A stretch of DNA of 64,000 nt, from positions 70,579 through 134,578 of the forward strand of contig JAKAPI010000002.1 in NCBI GenBank assembly GCA_021807225.1. Reading direction: 5' to 3'. Source of the DNA: an archaeon. GTDB taxonomy: Archaea > Thermoproteota > Nitrososphaeria > Nitrososphaerales > UBA183. The notes under the pieces are model-generated. The model made no database searches, was not told the DNA's origin, and saw only the letters and a list, made by a program, of their open reading frames with translations. The translations under genes and the position numbers were made by a program. Below, one piece after another: positions 50,018-58,682 of the stretch (positions are counted from its first letter, which is position 1; every line of letters begins with the position of its first letter).

Positions 50018-51361
50018 TTGAACCTGAGCAAGGTCAGAGAGGACTTTCCCGTCATCAGCGAAGGGACGATGGACGGGAAGAGGCTGGTCTACCTCGACAG
50101 CGCATGCCAATCTCTTAGGCCCAGGCAGGTCGTTGATGCGATCGGGGGTTACTATAACGACCTCGGCAGCTGTACCGGTCTGTTTGCTTCTTCGAACGCC
50201 CTCGCGGCTAGGACACAGGTCCTCGTTTCGGAAGCAAGGGTGAAGATGGCGCGTTTCATCGGAGCCGACGAGCCGGAAGTGATTTGGCAGCCTAACACGA
50301 CATATGGGATGAGCTTGGTGGCCATGAGCCTGAGCAGCCGCTACTGCTCCCCGGGAGTCAGAATGGAGAAGGGAGACAATATCGTGACCACCGATGCAGA
50401 ACATCACAGCGGTCTCCTGCCCTTCTGGGCGCTAGAACGAGAGAAGGGAGTGCACCACAGAATTTTCCCCGTGGACAGCAGAGGTGAAATCGACCTGCAG
50501 AAGTTCCAGGACTTCCTCACCAGGAGGACGAAGCTCATCTCAGTGGTGTGGGCATCGAACGTCACGGGAATCATCAACCCAGTCGAGGCGCTGGTGAAGA
50601 TAGCGCACGACAACGGGTCTCTGGTTCTGGTGGACGGAGCACAGTATGTACCTCATCACCTTGTTGACGTGGGCGCTTTCAAGATGGACTTCCTGGCCTT
50701 CTCGGTGCACAAGATGTGCGGGCCTTCGGGGACGGGGGTCCTGTTCGGCGTCAAGGAACTTCTGGAAGAGATGCCTGCTGTGATAGTGGGCGGAGAGACG
50801 GTCGATGGTCTTTCGATCGCTAACGGTCAAAGTGGACCGACGGTGACTCCTAGGTTCAGGGGCCCACCGGAGCGCTTCGAACCAGGCCTTCAGAACTTCG
50901 CCGGGATAATCGGGGCTGGAGCGGCAGTTGACTACCTTAGCTCTATCGGAATGGAAGCTGTGGAGAGCCACGAAGACTCGCTTACGCGACTCATGTTGTC
51001 GAAGTTGGCCGGGGTCGATGGCCTGGAGATCGTAGGGCCTCGAACCTACGAAACAGGCAAACACGCCGCACTGGCTTCGTTCAGGATAAGAGACAAAGAG
51101 GGGAACCTGATTGAAGGGGACAGAATAGCCCGTTGGATGGACGAGCGGGTGCCAGGTCACAAGGTACTGATTAGATCGGGGGGTCACGAAGCCCACCCCC
51201 TCCTAAGAAGGCTGGGCGTTCCAGAACTTTCGACGAGCCGTGCATCGTTGTATCTTTACAATGAAGACGGGGACGTCGGACTCTTGGTCGATTCATTGAA
51301 GGAGTTGGAAGAGTCGGGCGGTGGAGCCAGGAACCTCGCATCCCGTAAAGCTCCGGCCTAG
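50018..51361 (+). CDS. class V aminotransferase, SufS-like but without the desulfurase cysteine
   Basis: 447 residues. It has the NifS/SufS fold: VYLDSACQSLRP, TTDAEHHSGLLPFW, VDGAQYVPHHLVDVGAFKMDFLAFSVHKMCGPSGTG with PLP lysine 232. In cysteine desulfurases the sequence near the end reads RTGHHCAxP; here it is RSGGHEAHP, with Glu391 in the cysteine position. It is therefore probably a lyase, epimerase or transaminase acting on a related substrate. It lies 15 bp after the M28 gene, so both are cotranscribed. Confidence 0.85.
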   Translation: MNLSKVREDFPVISEGTMDGKRLVYLDSACQSLRPRQVVDAIGGYYNDLGSCTGLFASSNALAARTQVLVSEARVKMARFIGADEPEVIWQPNTTYGMSLVAMSLSSRYCSPGVRMEKGDNIVTTDAEHHSGLLPFWALEREKGVHHRIFPVDSRGEIDLQKFQDFLTRRTKLISVVWASNVTGIINPVEALVKIAHDNGSLVLVDGAQYVPHHLVDVGAFKMDFLAFSVHKMCGPSGTGVLFGVKELLEEMPAVIVGGETVDGLSIANGQSGPTVTPRFRGPPERFEPGLQNFAGIIGAGAAVDYLSSIGMEAVESHEDSLTRLMLSKLAGVDGLEIVGPRTYETGKHAALASFRIRDKEGNLIEGDRIARWMDERVPGHKVLIRSGGHEAHPLLRRLGVPELSTSRASLYLYNEDGDVGLLVDSLKELEESGGGARNLASRKAPA

Positions 51362-51730
51362 ATAGCGGACGGCCATCTTCCGACTTGACGCTTATGATTT
51401 CAGGCAGCTGTCAGATCGTCCGCGTCCTCTCCTCTTCGCCTCTTCCGTCGCTTTCAGGGCCAAGAAGCCGTTTGACCAGGTTGAGCTCGCTCGACGAGGT
51501 TGGTAGAAATTAAGCTTCCGTTCAGCGACTCGTTGGCGCAGCACTGTGCAGGCTTGGGCACGGCAGGGAAGCGTCAACCGACCCGATTCGACAATTTGCA
51601 CGTAGTGTTGAACTATTCACAGGGGGTCCCCGGAAGGTCTCCGAGGGCCAGGTGAATCCTTGGGAAGGCAGTCCATGTTGTCGCGACGCGCATGGTCTTA
51701 ATACTCTGGCATCGCTGGCCGCTTTAGAAT
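51362..51730. other. intergenic stretch
   Basis: No gene or tRNA-like element is apparent. The 3' end carries TCTTAATAC (about 51692-51700), a likely TATA box for the phosphoesterase gene at 51731. Confidence 0.4.
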
Positions 51731-52492
51731 ATGCGAGTCGGGGTGATTTCCGACATCCACGGCAATTTGGTCTGCCTTGAAGCAATCCTTTCAGAGCTCA
51801 GGCAAGCCCATGTAGAGCAGGTGGTCTGCCTGGGGGACGTCGCTGAACTGGGGCCGCGCCCACATGACGTGATAAGAGAGCTAAGGCAGCTTCGTTGTGC
51901 GGTCGTAATGGGCAACGAGGACGAAGCGTTGCTCTCAACGGAATCCCCTCGGAAGTACGCAGACGAAGGGGATGAGAAGATCCATGAAATCGATAAGTGG
52001 ACTGTGAGCCAGATGACCTCTTCCGACCTCGATTTCATCAGGAATTTCGAGCCTACGGTGCGTGTGGATCTCCCCGGAGGCAAAGCCCTTCTCTGCTGCC
52101 ACGGCTCCCCGAGGTCTAACACTGAGAGAATCACCTCAACAGCACCCGACGACGAAGAGCTCGAGAAGATCATTTCGGGAGCGAGGCGGCCGTTCGCATT
52201 GGCGTCCGGCCACACCCACCTTCAGATGACTCGCAGCCACCTGGGCTCTACCATCCTATTCAACCCCGGGAGCGTGGGGTTGCCGTTTCTCTACCATTCG
52301 GTAGCCGATCTGAGAGTCCAACATCCGAAGTTCGCCCCTCAGGCGGAGTGGGCTCTCCTAGAAACGGATGGCAGCAGCACGAGAGTCGAACTGCGGCGGA
52401 CAAGGGTAGGCTTCGACAAGATTTCCGCGTCAATCATGGACAGCGGGATGCCTCATGCTGAATGGTTGATGAGTCAATGGGAGCCGTCCTAG
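51731..52492 (+). CDS. calcineurin-like metallophosphoesterase (YfcE/MJ0936-like)
   Basis: 253 residues. Di-metal motifs are seen: VGVISDIHGN (D-x-H), VCLGDVAELGP (GD), VVMGNED (GNxD/E), LLCCHGSPR and ASGHTHLQM (GHTH). Small archaeal members hydrolyse phosphodiesters or nucleotides. ATG 51731 start. Confidence 0.88.
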   Translation: MRVGVISDIHGNLVCLEAILSELRQAHVEQVVCLGDVAELGPRPHDVIRELRQLRCAVVMGNEDEALLSTESPRKYADEGDEKIHEIDKWTVSQMTSSDLDFIRNFEPTVRVDLPGGKALLCCHGSPRSNTERITSTAPDDEELEKIISGARRPFALASGHTHLQMTRSHLGSTILFNPGSVGLPFLYHSVADLRVQHPKFAPQAEWALLETDGSSTRVELRRTRVGFDKISASIMDSGMPHAEWLMSQWEPS

Positions 52493-52639
52493 TCGTAGGG
52501 AGAAGCACCGAAGTCCCGAGAGAATTGCGCAGGACTCGAACGACCGATTTTTTCATGCAGACCACTTCGCTTACTATCCTTTCCGGGGCTCCACGTACCG
52601 CCATGGTCTCACTTTCGCCCCTCGGGGGCAGTCGGCCTC

Positions 52640-53770
52640 TCAGTTAGCCTGGTCCGCCTGATTTGGTGACGGGTTGTCGGCCATGAACTGCACGACCCGT
52701 TCGGCGAGCAACTCTCCGATGTCCTCTTGGATAAAGTGGCCTGCCTCGAGTCTTTCGTGCTTCTGGCCCTTGGCTCCAGGGACGTGCTCGACGAGCTCCT
52801 TCATGTTGCGCTCAGACCCCAGGCCAGCGTCATACTTGCCCCCCAAGAAGAGGAAAGGTTTGGCGAACCGGCCAAGGGACTCCCATGCGGGTACGTTCTC
52901 GTCCACGACCATCGCACTCAGGGCGGGCAGGGCCCTCACGGCCGCCTTGTAGATCAGGCTGGGATAGGGCGCGTCATAGGCCCGCGCCTCTCCGGGGGAG
53001 AGCTTCCTGAGTGTGACGGCGCCAATCACCTGGCTCGGCGTGAAGTTGGGGGTGGTCAGGGAGTACGTCATCCATTTCTGGAACTTGGGAGCGAACTCTT
53101 CCCGGCTCCTGATTACGGGGAAAGTTTCAGGCTCGGTCAGGTTGCAGTCGATCTGGACCGGGTTGGGGAGGCGGAGGGGATTCGCTCCCATCGGATACAA
53201 CGTCAGGGTCGAGTTTGCCACGACCACCCGGGCGAAGAGTTCCGGCAGGTCTCCCACCGTGCGCAGTCCGAAATTGCCGCCCCAGTCCTGGCCGACGAGG
53301 GTGATGTCCCTCAGACCGAGGATTCTGATGAACTCCTTGAGCTGCTTCACGTGCTCTTCGAACGTGTGCGCCCCCAGGTCGACCGGCTTGTCCGACTTGC
53401 CCATGCCGATGTGGTCGGGAGCGATCACTCGGAAGCCTGCAGTGGCGAGCAGGGGAATCATCTTGCGGTGCAGGTACGACCAGGTCGGTTCACCGTCCAG
53501 CAACAGAATCGACTCGCCTTCTGCAGGTCCCTCGTCCACGTAGTGCATCCGCAGCCCATCTATCGTAGCATAATGAGGCGCGAAGCCGTAGCCCGGGAGG
53601 TCCTCGAATCGGTCCTCCGGAGTGCGGACGAACCTCAATCCTGCTTCTGTCTGATACACAGGGACTCCGCTTTCGTCAGGGACGCATCTGGGCCGCACCG
53701 GCGATTCAATGAGCCTCCTGCCGCCGGCGTCGGCGCGCCGAACCCCCAGAGCTTCTTTTTCCATAGTCAT
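52640..53770 (-). CDS. haloalkane dehalogenase-like alpha/beta-hydrolase
   Basis: 376 residues. FVRTPEDRFEDLPGYGFAPHY, then DGEPTWSYLHRKMIPLL (halide-binding Trp next to Glu/Pro), and LVGQDWGG with nucleophile Asp resemble DhlA/DhmA-type dehalogenases. KHERLEAGHFIQED supplies the His. There is a 45-residue N-terminal extension absent from those enzymes. The natural substrate is unknown, and some relatives act on epoxides or esters. Confidence 0.82.
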   Translation of the reverse strand: MTMEKEALGVRRADAGGRRLIESPVRPRCVPDESGVPVYQTEAGLRFVRTPEDRFEDLPGYGFAPHYATIDGLRMHYVDEGPAEGESILLLDGEPTWSYLHRKMIPLLATAGFRVIAPDHIGMGKSDKPVDLGAHTFEEHVKQLKEFIRILGLRDITLVGQDWGGNFGLRTVGDLPELFARVVVANSTLTLYPMGANPLRLPNPVQIDCNLTEPETFPVIRSREEFAPKFQKWMTYSLTTPNFTPSQVIGAVTLRKLSPGEARAYDAPYPSLIYKAAVRALPALSAMVVDENVPAWESLGRFAKPFLFLGGKYDAGLGSERNMKELVEHVPGAKGQKHERLEAGHFIQEDIGELLAERVVQFMADNPSPNQADQAN

Positions 53771-53864
53771 CTAACCACGGGACGGCGTTCGTTCCAGCTG
53801 GTCTTATTTCCACCCCTACGCGCGAGAGGAATTGCGACAATCTTAATGCGCCCCTGCCTCTTCC

Positions 53865-54854
53865 TTGCCAGTCTTGCACCACCTCGACGAGCTCGACACC
53901 AAGATAATCAAGGAGTTCGGTAGTCCCAGCTCCCCTCAGTGGAACGTCAGAGCGTCGTATTCCAGGATTGCGAGAAGGCTGGGGGTCGACGAAGAGACGG
54001 TGAGAAAGAGATTCAAGCGGGCGAAGGACCTCGGATCCTTGCCCGGCTGGCTCATGAGGATCAATCCACGCCTGATCGGGTATGAAGCTGCCAGTGTTGA
54101 CCTGGAAGTGAAAGACGAAAACGAGAAGGCCGGTGTCATATCGCAGATCAAACTGCTAAAGGGGGTCATCACCATAGCAGACTTTCAGGGCAGGGGGATG
54201 CTGGTCGCTCTGTACTACGAAAACGACGGCTCCTTGGAGAAGGCGGTCGAGGGCATAAGGTCGATTTCTGGCTCCCCTGCGCCGACCGTGTGGAAACAGG
54301 CGTACCCTCGCCCAGAAATCAGAATGAGGCAATCCGATTGGAAGATCATACAGGCGATGGCGGACGACGCCCGGAGGGACCTTCAAGATGTTGCGGGCAG
54401 GGCGGGAGTCTCCCTCCGAACTGTCCAGAGGCGCCTCGCAGCAATGACCGAGGGGAAAGCGGTCTATCTGGTGGGGACTCCGAACTATGGCAACATAGTT
54501 GGGCAGGTCTGCAACTACCTGATATTCTGTCCCGACGAGAAGAAGAAGCGCGCCATCGACGCGCGGATACCCTCCGAAGTCAAAAGAATAGAGCACTCCG
54601 ACACTTCTCCGAGGCGGTATTCCATGTTCATCGTGTCGTGCGAGAACCCCGCTGAAGCCGAGGGGATCTCCAAGTGGCTTGGAAGCCTAGACGGGGTGGA
54701 GAGTGTGAGATTGGGCGTGATGTCGGGGTTGATTCATGTGCAGGATTGGCTCAAAGGGGAGGTTGTCGCCCGACACGATGACCTAAACCCGTTCGGGTCC
54801 GTGCACCGTCGGGCCCGCCGAAATAGGCGGAGTTCTGGCTCTGTTCACCTCTAA
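53865..54854 (+). CDS. double Lrp/AsnC-like regulator
   Basis: 329 residues with two HTH units: LDTKIIKEFG...YSRIARRLGVDEETVRKRFKRAKDLG near the N-terminus and DWKIIQAMADDARRDLQDVAGRAGVSLRTVQRRL in the middle, each followed by an alpha/beta half. The last 25 or so residues (DDLNPFGSVHRRARRNRRSS) are encoded by a fragment of the dispersed repeat (54774-54822), so the tail is probably acquired. TTG 53865 start; 53874 TTG is an alternative. Confidence 0.75.
   Translation: MPVLHHLDELDTKIIKEFGSPSSPQWNVRASYSRIARRLGVDEETVRKRFKRAKDLGSLPGWLMRINPRLIGYEAASVDLEVKDENEKAGVISQIKLLKGVITIADFQGRGMLVALYYENDGSLEKAVEGIRSISGSPAPTVWKQAYPRPEIRMRQSDWKIIQAMADDARRDLQDVAGRAGVSLRTVQRRLAAMTEGKAVYLVGTPNYGNIVGQVCNYLIFCPDEKKKRAIDARIPSEVKRIEHSDTSPRRYSMFIVSCENPAEAEGISKWLGSLDGVESVRLGVMSGLIHVQDWLKGEVVARHDDLNPFGSVHRRARRNRRSSGSVHL
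54774..54822 (+). repeat. dispersed repeat fragment E inside the Lrp gene's 3' end
   Basis: GACCTAAACCCGTTCGGGTC and GTGCACCGTCGGGCCCGCC match the first 50 bases of copy B (GACCTGAACCCGTCCGGGTC, GTGCCGTCGGGCCCGCG). It lies in frame at the 3' end of the regulator gene. Confidence 0.6.
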
Positions 54855-54921
54855 TAGGGCTATATGATGCCTCTAAAGGTTGAAGGGGCTGGAAACAGCC
54901 TATTATGGAGTGGGATTCGTG

Positions 54922-55749
54922 CTAGGGCTTGGTCCCTGCAACCCTGAACGTCATGAAAGAGGCAAAGAACCTCTCTTGCTCACCCCTTCTCTGGAGATCG
55001 GCGATCCACTTGGTCAGCTCTTTGTCTGAAATCATGCCCTTTTCCACGGCGTCTGTCGACGCTCGCTCAAGTTGAAGATGCTTGAAGCCATAATCGTAGT
55101 CAGTGAAGACAGCCGACCCGGTGCTTACGGTGACATCGACTAGGCCCGCTTCCTTGAACATTCCATACATCCTGCTCCCAGCCCTGCCGTTCTTGAGTAA
55201 ACCTGATCTGGTCCTGACGATCTTGCGCGTGACGTCCGGGAATTCGGAGTCTATGACAAACGTGTCCCAGTCGGGGTCATGGGTGACTATCCTTCCGTCC
55301 CCCTTCTTCGCCACTCTGACCATCTCGGAAAGCGCCTTGCGCGGGTCTTCGAGATGCTGGAAGACTCTGTCCGCGAGAACCCCGTTGAAGGTCTGATTGG
55401 GGAAGTCAATATGGTAGACGCTTCCCACAAGAAACTCGGCGTTCAAAACTTTCGATTCTGTTCCTCGCTTTCTCGCTTCCAAAATCATGGCTTCGCTACT
55501 GTCGATCCCGACTGCCCGACCGTTCCCTCCCACGATCTTTGCCAGCGATATGACGTCGTCGCCAGTTCCACAGCCGACATCAAGCACGGCGTCGCCGGGA
55601 TTCACTTCTAGGAGTGAAAAAGAGGTCTCTTTCCCTTCTTTGATGCCCTTCTCTGAGCGGACTCTGTCAAGGAAGTCTACGAAGTGCTGTGTGTCTTTGG
55701 TTTTGTCTACGTCTGTGAATCCAGCTGGGCTCGATTCGGCGTCGGTCAA
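54922..55749 (-). CDS. class I SAM-dependent methyltransferase (UbiE-like)
   Basis: 275 residues. Motif [23 protein letters not shown], then [15 protein letters not shown], and [34 protein letters not shown]. The C-terminal 100 residues cover the substrate site. Substrate unknown. ATG 55749. Confidence 0.85.
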   Translation of the reverse strand: MTDAESSPAGFTDVDKTKDTQHFVDFLDRVRSEKGIKEGKETSFSLLEVNPGDAVLDVGCGTGDDVISLAKIVGGNGRAVGIDSSEAMILEARKRGTESKVLNAEFLVGSVYHIDFPNQTFNGVLADRVFQHLEDPRKALSEMVRVAKKGDGRIVTHDPDWDTFVIDSEFPDVTRKIVRTRSGLLKNGRAGSRMYGMFKEAGLVDVTVSTGSAVFTDYDYGFKHLQLERASTDAVEKGMISDKELTKWIADLQRRGEQERFFASFMTFRVAGTKP

Positions 55750-55952
55750 ACTTGAGCGCGGGTGGGAGATGCGCGGCTGTATTCATAAAGTCTCTTGAAC
55801 CTTCGGATCCCTGATCCTGGGCCGTCTCGGCCATTCTTCGCGACAGATCCCGTCGGACCTGTTTCAGGTCTGGCCAGAAAGGGACCGGCCCAGAGGGCAT
55901 CGCTCCGCAGATTAGTGCTAACGCGGCATAGGATCGAGACCCTCGGCCGTTC

Positions 55953-56900
55953 TTATCTGTATAACTGCGTCGAGAGGTACTTCAGGCCGCTGTCCACTGC
56001 CAGGGTCACAATGTTCTTCCCCTCGCCCATCCTCCTCCCTACCTCAAGAGACGCCATGACGTTGGCTCCCGTGGAGGCTCCGGCGAATATCCCCTCCTCC
56101 TTCGTCAGCCTGCGGGCCATCTCGTAAGACTCTTCGGTAGATACAGTTAGGATCTCATCATAAAGTTCCCTCCTCAAAAGCGGTGGGACGAACCCCAGCC
56201 CTATGCCCTCTATGTCATGTGTCCCCTTGGTCCCCTTGGACACCACGGGTGACTCCGAGGGCTCAACAAGATAGACTCTGGCTCCCTTGCTCTTCGCCTT
56301 CAGCACCTCTGCAACCCCCATCGAACAACCAGCGGTTCCAAATACCGCAACGAAAGCGTCGACCTTTCCATCCAGCTGGTCGAGTATCTCCTTCCCAAGG
56401 ACGTTGTAACCTCTAAGCATGTACTTGTTGTGGAACTGATTTGTTCGATACATGCCCGGCTGTTTCCCCATTTCCTCAACGGTCTTCATCAACCTCGGTA
56501 CGAGATCAGGGGTTATCCTCCCCCCTTCACTTGGCACGATGACCAGCTCCGCGCCGAACGCTCTCATCGTGTCCCTCTTCTCTTCGGAGACGGCGTCTGA
56601 TGTCACGATCTTGAGTCTGTAGCCTTTCACGGCACAGACAAAGCCAAGCGAAGACCCTGTGCTCCCTCCTGTGTATTCCAGGACCGTGTCCCCCTTCTTC
56701 AGGAGCCCGTCCTCCTCCGCCCCTTCGATCATCGCAACGGCCATCCTGTCCTTGTAGCTTCCGGTCGGGTTGAAGTATTCCAGCTTGATGTACACGTCTG
56801 CGGCGAGCCCCTTTGTGACCTTGTTCAGTTTCACAAGTGGGGTGTTTCCGATGGCAGCGAGGGCGTTCGCCTTGACTTGCGGCTTCCGCACTCGCGCCAT
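55953..56900 (-). CDS. cysteine synthase-family PLP enzyme (CysK-like)
   Basis: 315 residues. IGNTPLVKLNKV, the PLP lysine in EYFNPTGSYKDRMAVAMI, substrate loop YTGGSTGSSL, NKYMLRGYNVLGKEI and phosphate-binding GTAGCSMGVA are the O-acetylserine sulfhydrylase pattern. The asparagine loop is TGGST in place of TSGNT, which suggests a relative such as O-phosphoserine sulfhydrylase, cystathionine synthase or another beta-replacement enzyme. Confidence 0.85.
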   Translation of the reverse strand: MARVRKPQVKANALAAIGNTPLVKLNKVTKGLAADVYIKLEYFNPTGSYKDRMAVAMIEGAEEDGLLKKGDTVLEYTGGSTGSSLGFVCAVKGYRLKIVTSDAVSEEKRDTMRAFGAELVIVPSEGGRITPDLVPRLMKTVEEMGKQPGMYRTNQFHNKYMLRGYNVLGKEILDQLDGKVDAFVAVFGTAGCSMGVAEVLKAKSKGARVYLVEPSESPVVSKGTKGTHDIEGIGLGFVPPLLRRELYDEILTVSTEESYEMARRLTKEEGIFAGASTGANVMASLEVGRRMGEGKNIVTLAVDSGLKYLSTQLYR

Positions 56901-56985
56901 GAAACACAGTGTCGTGACCTCCTCCTATTCTGCCTTTTCGCGGCGTCGGTTCCGGCTCAGCCCCTCAAAGCCGGGGGAGTCGCCG

Positions 56986-58638
56986 TCACTCGGGTGGAAT
57001 CTGTTTGTAAGATAGGCCCAGGTCTATCCCCTGTCTCCTTCTTACGGCCCTCGCGAGCAGGTAGACTAACAGGCAGCACGTGAAGAGTCCAAGGACAAAC
57101 TCATCGGACTGAAGCAATGGGTAGCTCAGGAAGAGGTTGGGCCCCGCGACATATTCGTACGCCATAAAGAGGTTGAAGACAAGGGCCAGCACCCCTGCCA
57201 CAGAAATCGCGGGGGCTCTTCCAAGCTTGTACCTGCTGATGGGCGAAGAGTCGTACACACTCTTCAGTCTGAACGGGAATATAATCGCCGTGACGCAGAT
57301 GAGCAAGTAGGCAATCTCAGTGCCGAATCCTGCCGTAGCCACGTAGGATCCAATGGCGTTGAACTGGTAGACCACAAAGTACAGCCAGACCTCGCTGCCG
57401 ATGAAGGAGATCAGGAGGGCAGTGAGGGGAGCGCCTGTTCGTGAACCCACGGAAGCCACGCGGCTCGGCAGCACCCTGTCCATGGCCGCTCCTAACATGA
57501 TGCGGGTGCTTGCGAAGTAGATAATCAACACCACCTGAAATATCCCCATGGCCAAGCCGACGAAGATAAGCGCGAGGAGGACCGGGTTGGTCGTGAGAAG
57601 GCTGACGATGTACGGGAAAAACGGGTCGGGGACCACACCAAGGACCGACCCCACGGGTCCGGGGCTGCTCCCAAACCACAGCCCGTTGAACGCACGGATG
57701 AACTCGGTCCCAACGGTGGCCGAGTATGCGTACCACGTTACGGCCCACAGCACCCCTATGGCAAGAAAGGAGCCGACTATCTGAAAGAATTGTAGCCTGA
57801 AGTTGCCGGCGCGCTTGATCTCTCCGAGGTTGTATATCGACCATGCAGCGTAGCCAAGCGAAAGCCAAGCAATGGCCCATAGCGTGACCGTGTCGTATGC
57901 GCTGAACTTCTGGCCGAGCGCAACCCCGGCCCCCTGAGCCGCACTGATGACTGCCTGGTAGGCGTTCGGTCCGATGGTCTGATTGTACGAAGACACGGCG
58001 GAATTGAAACTGTTGACGAAGTCCTGATGCGAATGGGTCAGGAGCAGGCCTATCATTACAAGAAGGGAAAGGAGGGCCCCGGCGAAGAGGACGTACTGCA
58101 CCTTGACGTAGAACCTCACGCCCCGCGCGGCCACGAGGAGCCCGAGGAAGAGGATCGCGGTTGTGATCGCGAAAGTCGCACTGGGCGTCTGGAGCTGCGT
58201 TGCCAAAGACGCGAAGCCGCCGTTTCCCGTTGTCTGCGCAAGCTCCATGAAGAGGGGTTGGAAGCCGAGAGTCACCATTACCGACCCCAGAAACGCTGAG
58301 AAGAACCACTGCCAGACAGTCCAAGCGCTGAACGCCGCCGCAAACCCGACGGCTGGGTTGATGACCCTGCTTTGCCAGACGTAGTCTCCCCCCGCACGGG
58401 GCATCGAAGATGCAAGCATGGAGACCACGACGTAAAACGGCACAGCCGCAAGGACCGTAGTGACTATCGCGATGCCGACATCGGCTCCGGGAAGGACGGC
58501 TGGTCCGTAGCTGAATAGAACCGCTTCAGTGAAACCTGTCAGCCCCACGGCCATCATGTTGTAGATGAAGGCGTGGTGGGGAGACATCGCCCTGACGAGG
58601 CCTGTAGTCTCCCTGACGAAGGTCTTCTGCTCCGCCAA
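56986..58638 (-). CDS. APC-superfamily amino acid permease
   Basis: About 550 residues, roughly twelve helices. VGLTGFTEAVLFSYGPAVLPGAD at helix 1, SSMPRAGGDYVWQSRVINPAVGFAAAFSAW (helix 3 signature), and AYSATVGTEF later. TTG 58638 is chosen because a GTTTATAC box lies about 30 bp upstream; the frame extends 44 codons further but that region overlaps the divergent promoter and gene. Likely imports amino acids or related amines; the aminotransferase gene starts on the other side of the promoter. Confidence 0.85.
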   Translation of the reverse strand: MAEQKTFVRETTGLVRAMSPHHAFIYNMMAVGLTGFTEAVLFSYGPAVLPGADVGIAIVTTVLAAVPFYVVVSMLASSMPRAGGDYVWQSRVINPAVGFAAAFSAWTVWQWFFSAFLGSVMVTLGFQPLFMELAQTTGNGGFASLATQLQTPSATFAITTAILFLGLLVAARGVRFYVKVQYVLFAGALLSLLVMIGLLLTHSHQDFVNSFNSAVSSYNQTIGPNAYQAVISAAQGAGVALGQKFSAYDTVTLWAIAWLSLGYAAWSIYNLGEIKRAGNFRLQFFQIVGSFLAIGVLWAVTWYAYSATVGTEFIRAFNGLWFGSSPGPVGSVLGVVPDPFFPYIVSLLTTNPVLLALIFVGLAMGIFQVVLIIYFASTRIMLGAAMDRVLPSRVASVGSRTGAPLTALLISFIGSEVWLYFVVYQFNAIGSYVATAGFGTEIAYLLICVTAIIFPFRLKSVYDSSPISRYKLGRAPAISVAGVLALVFNLFMAYEYVAGPNLFLSYPLLQSDEFVLGLFTCCLLVYLLARAVRRRQGIDLGLSYKQIPPE

Positions 58639-58682
58639 TCCTTTGGCGGGAGGCTGGAAAGGAATGTATAAACGATTCACGC

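Noticed and set aside
52727..53923. 398-aa frame opposite the haloalkane dehalogenase-like gene
   Set aside because: The dehalogenase motifs on the other strand are complete; this one shows only shadow composition.
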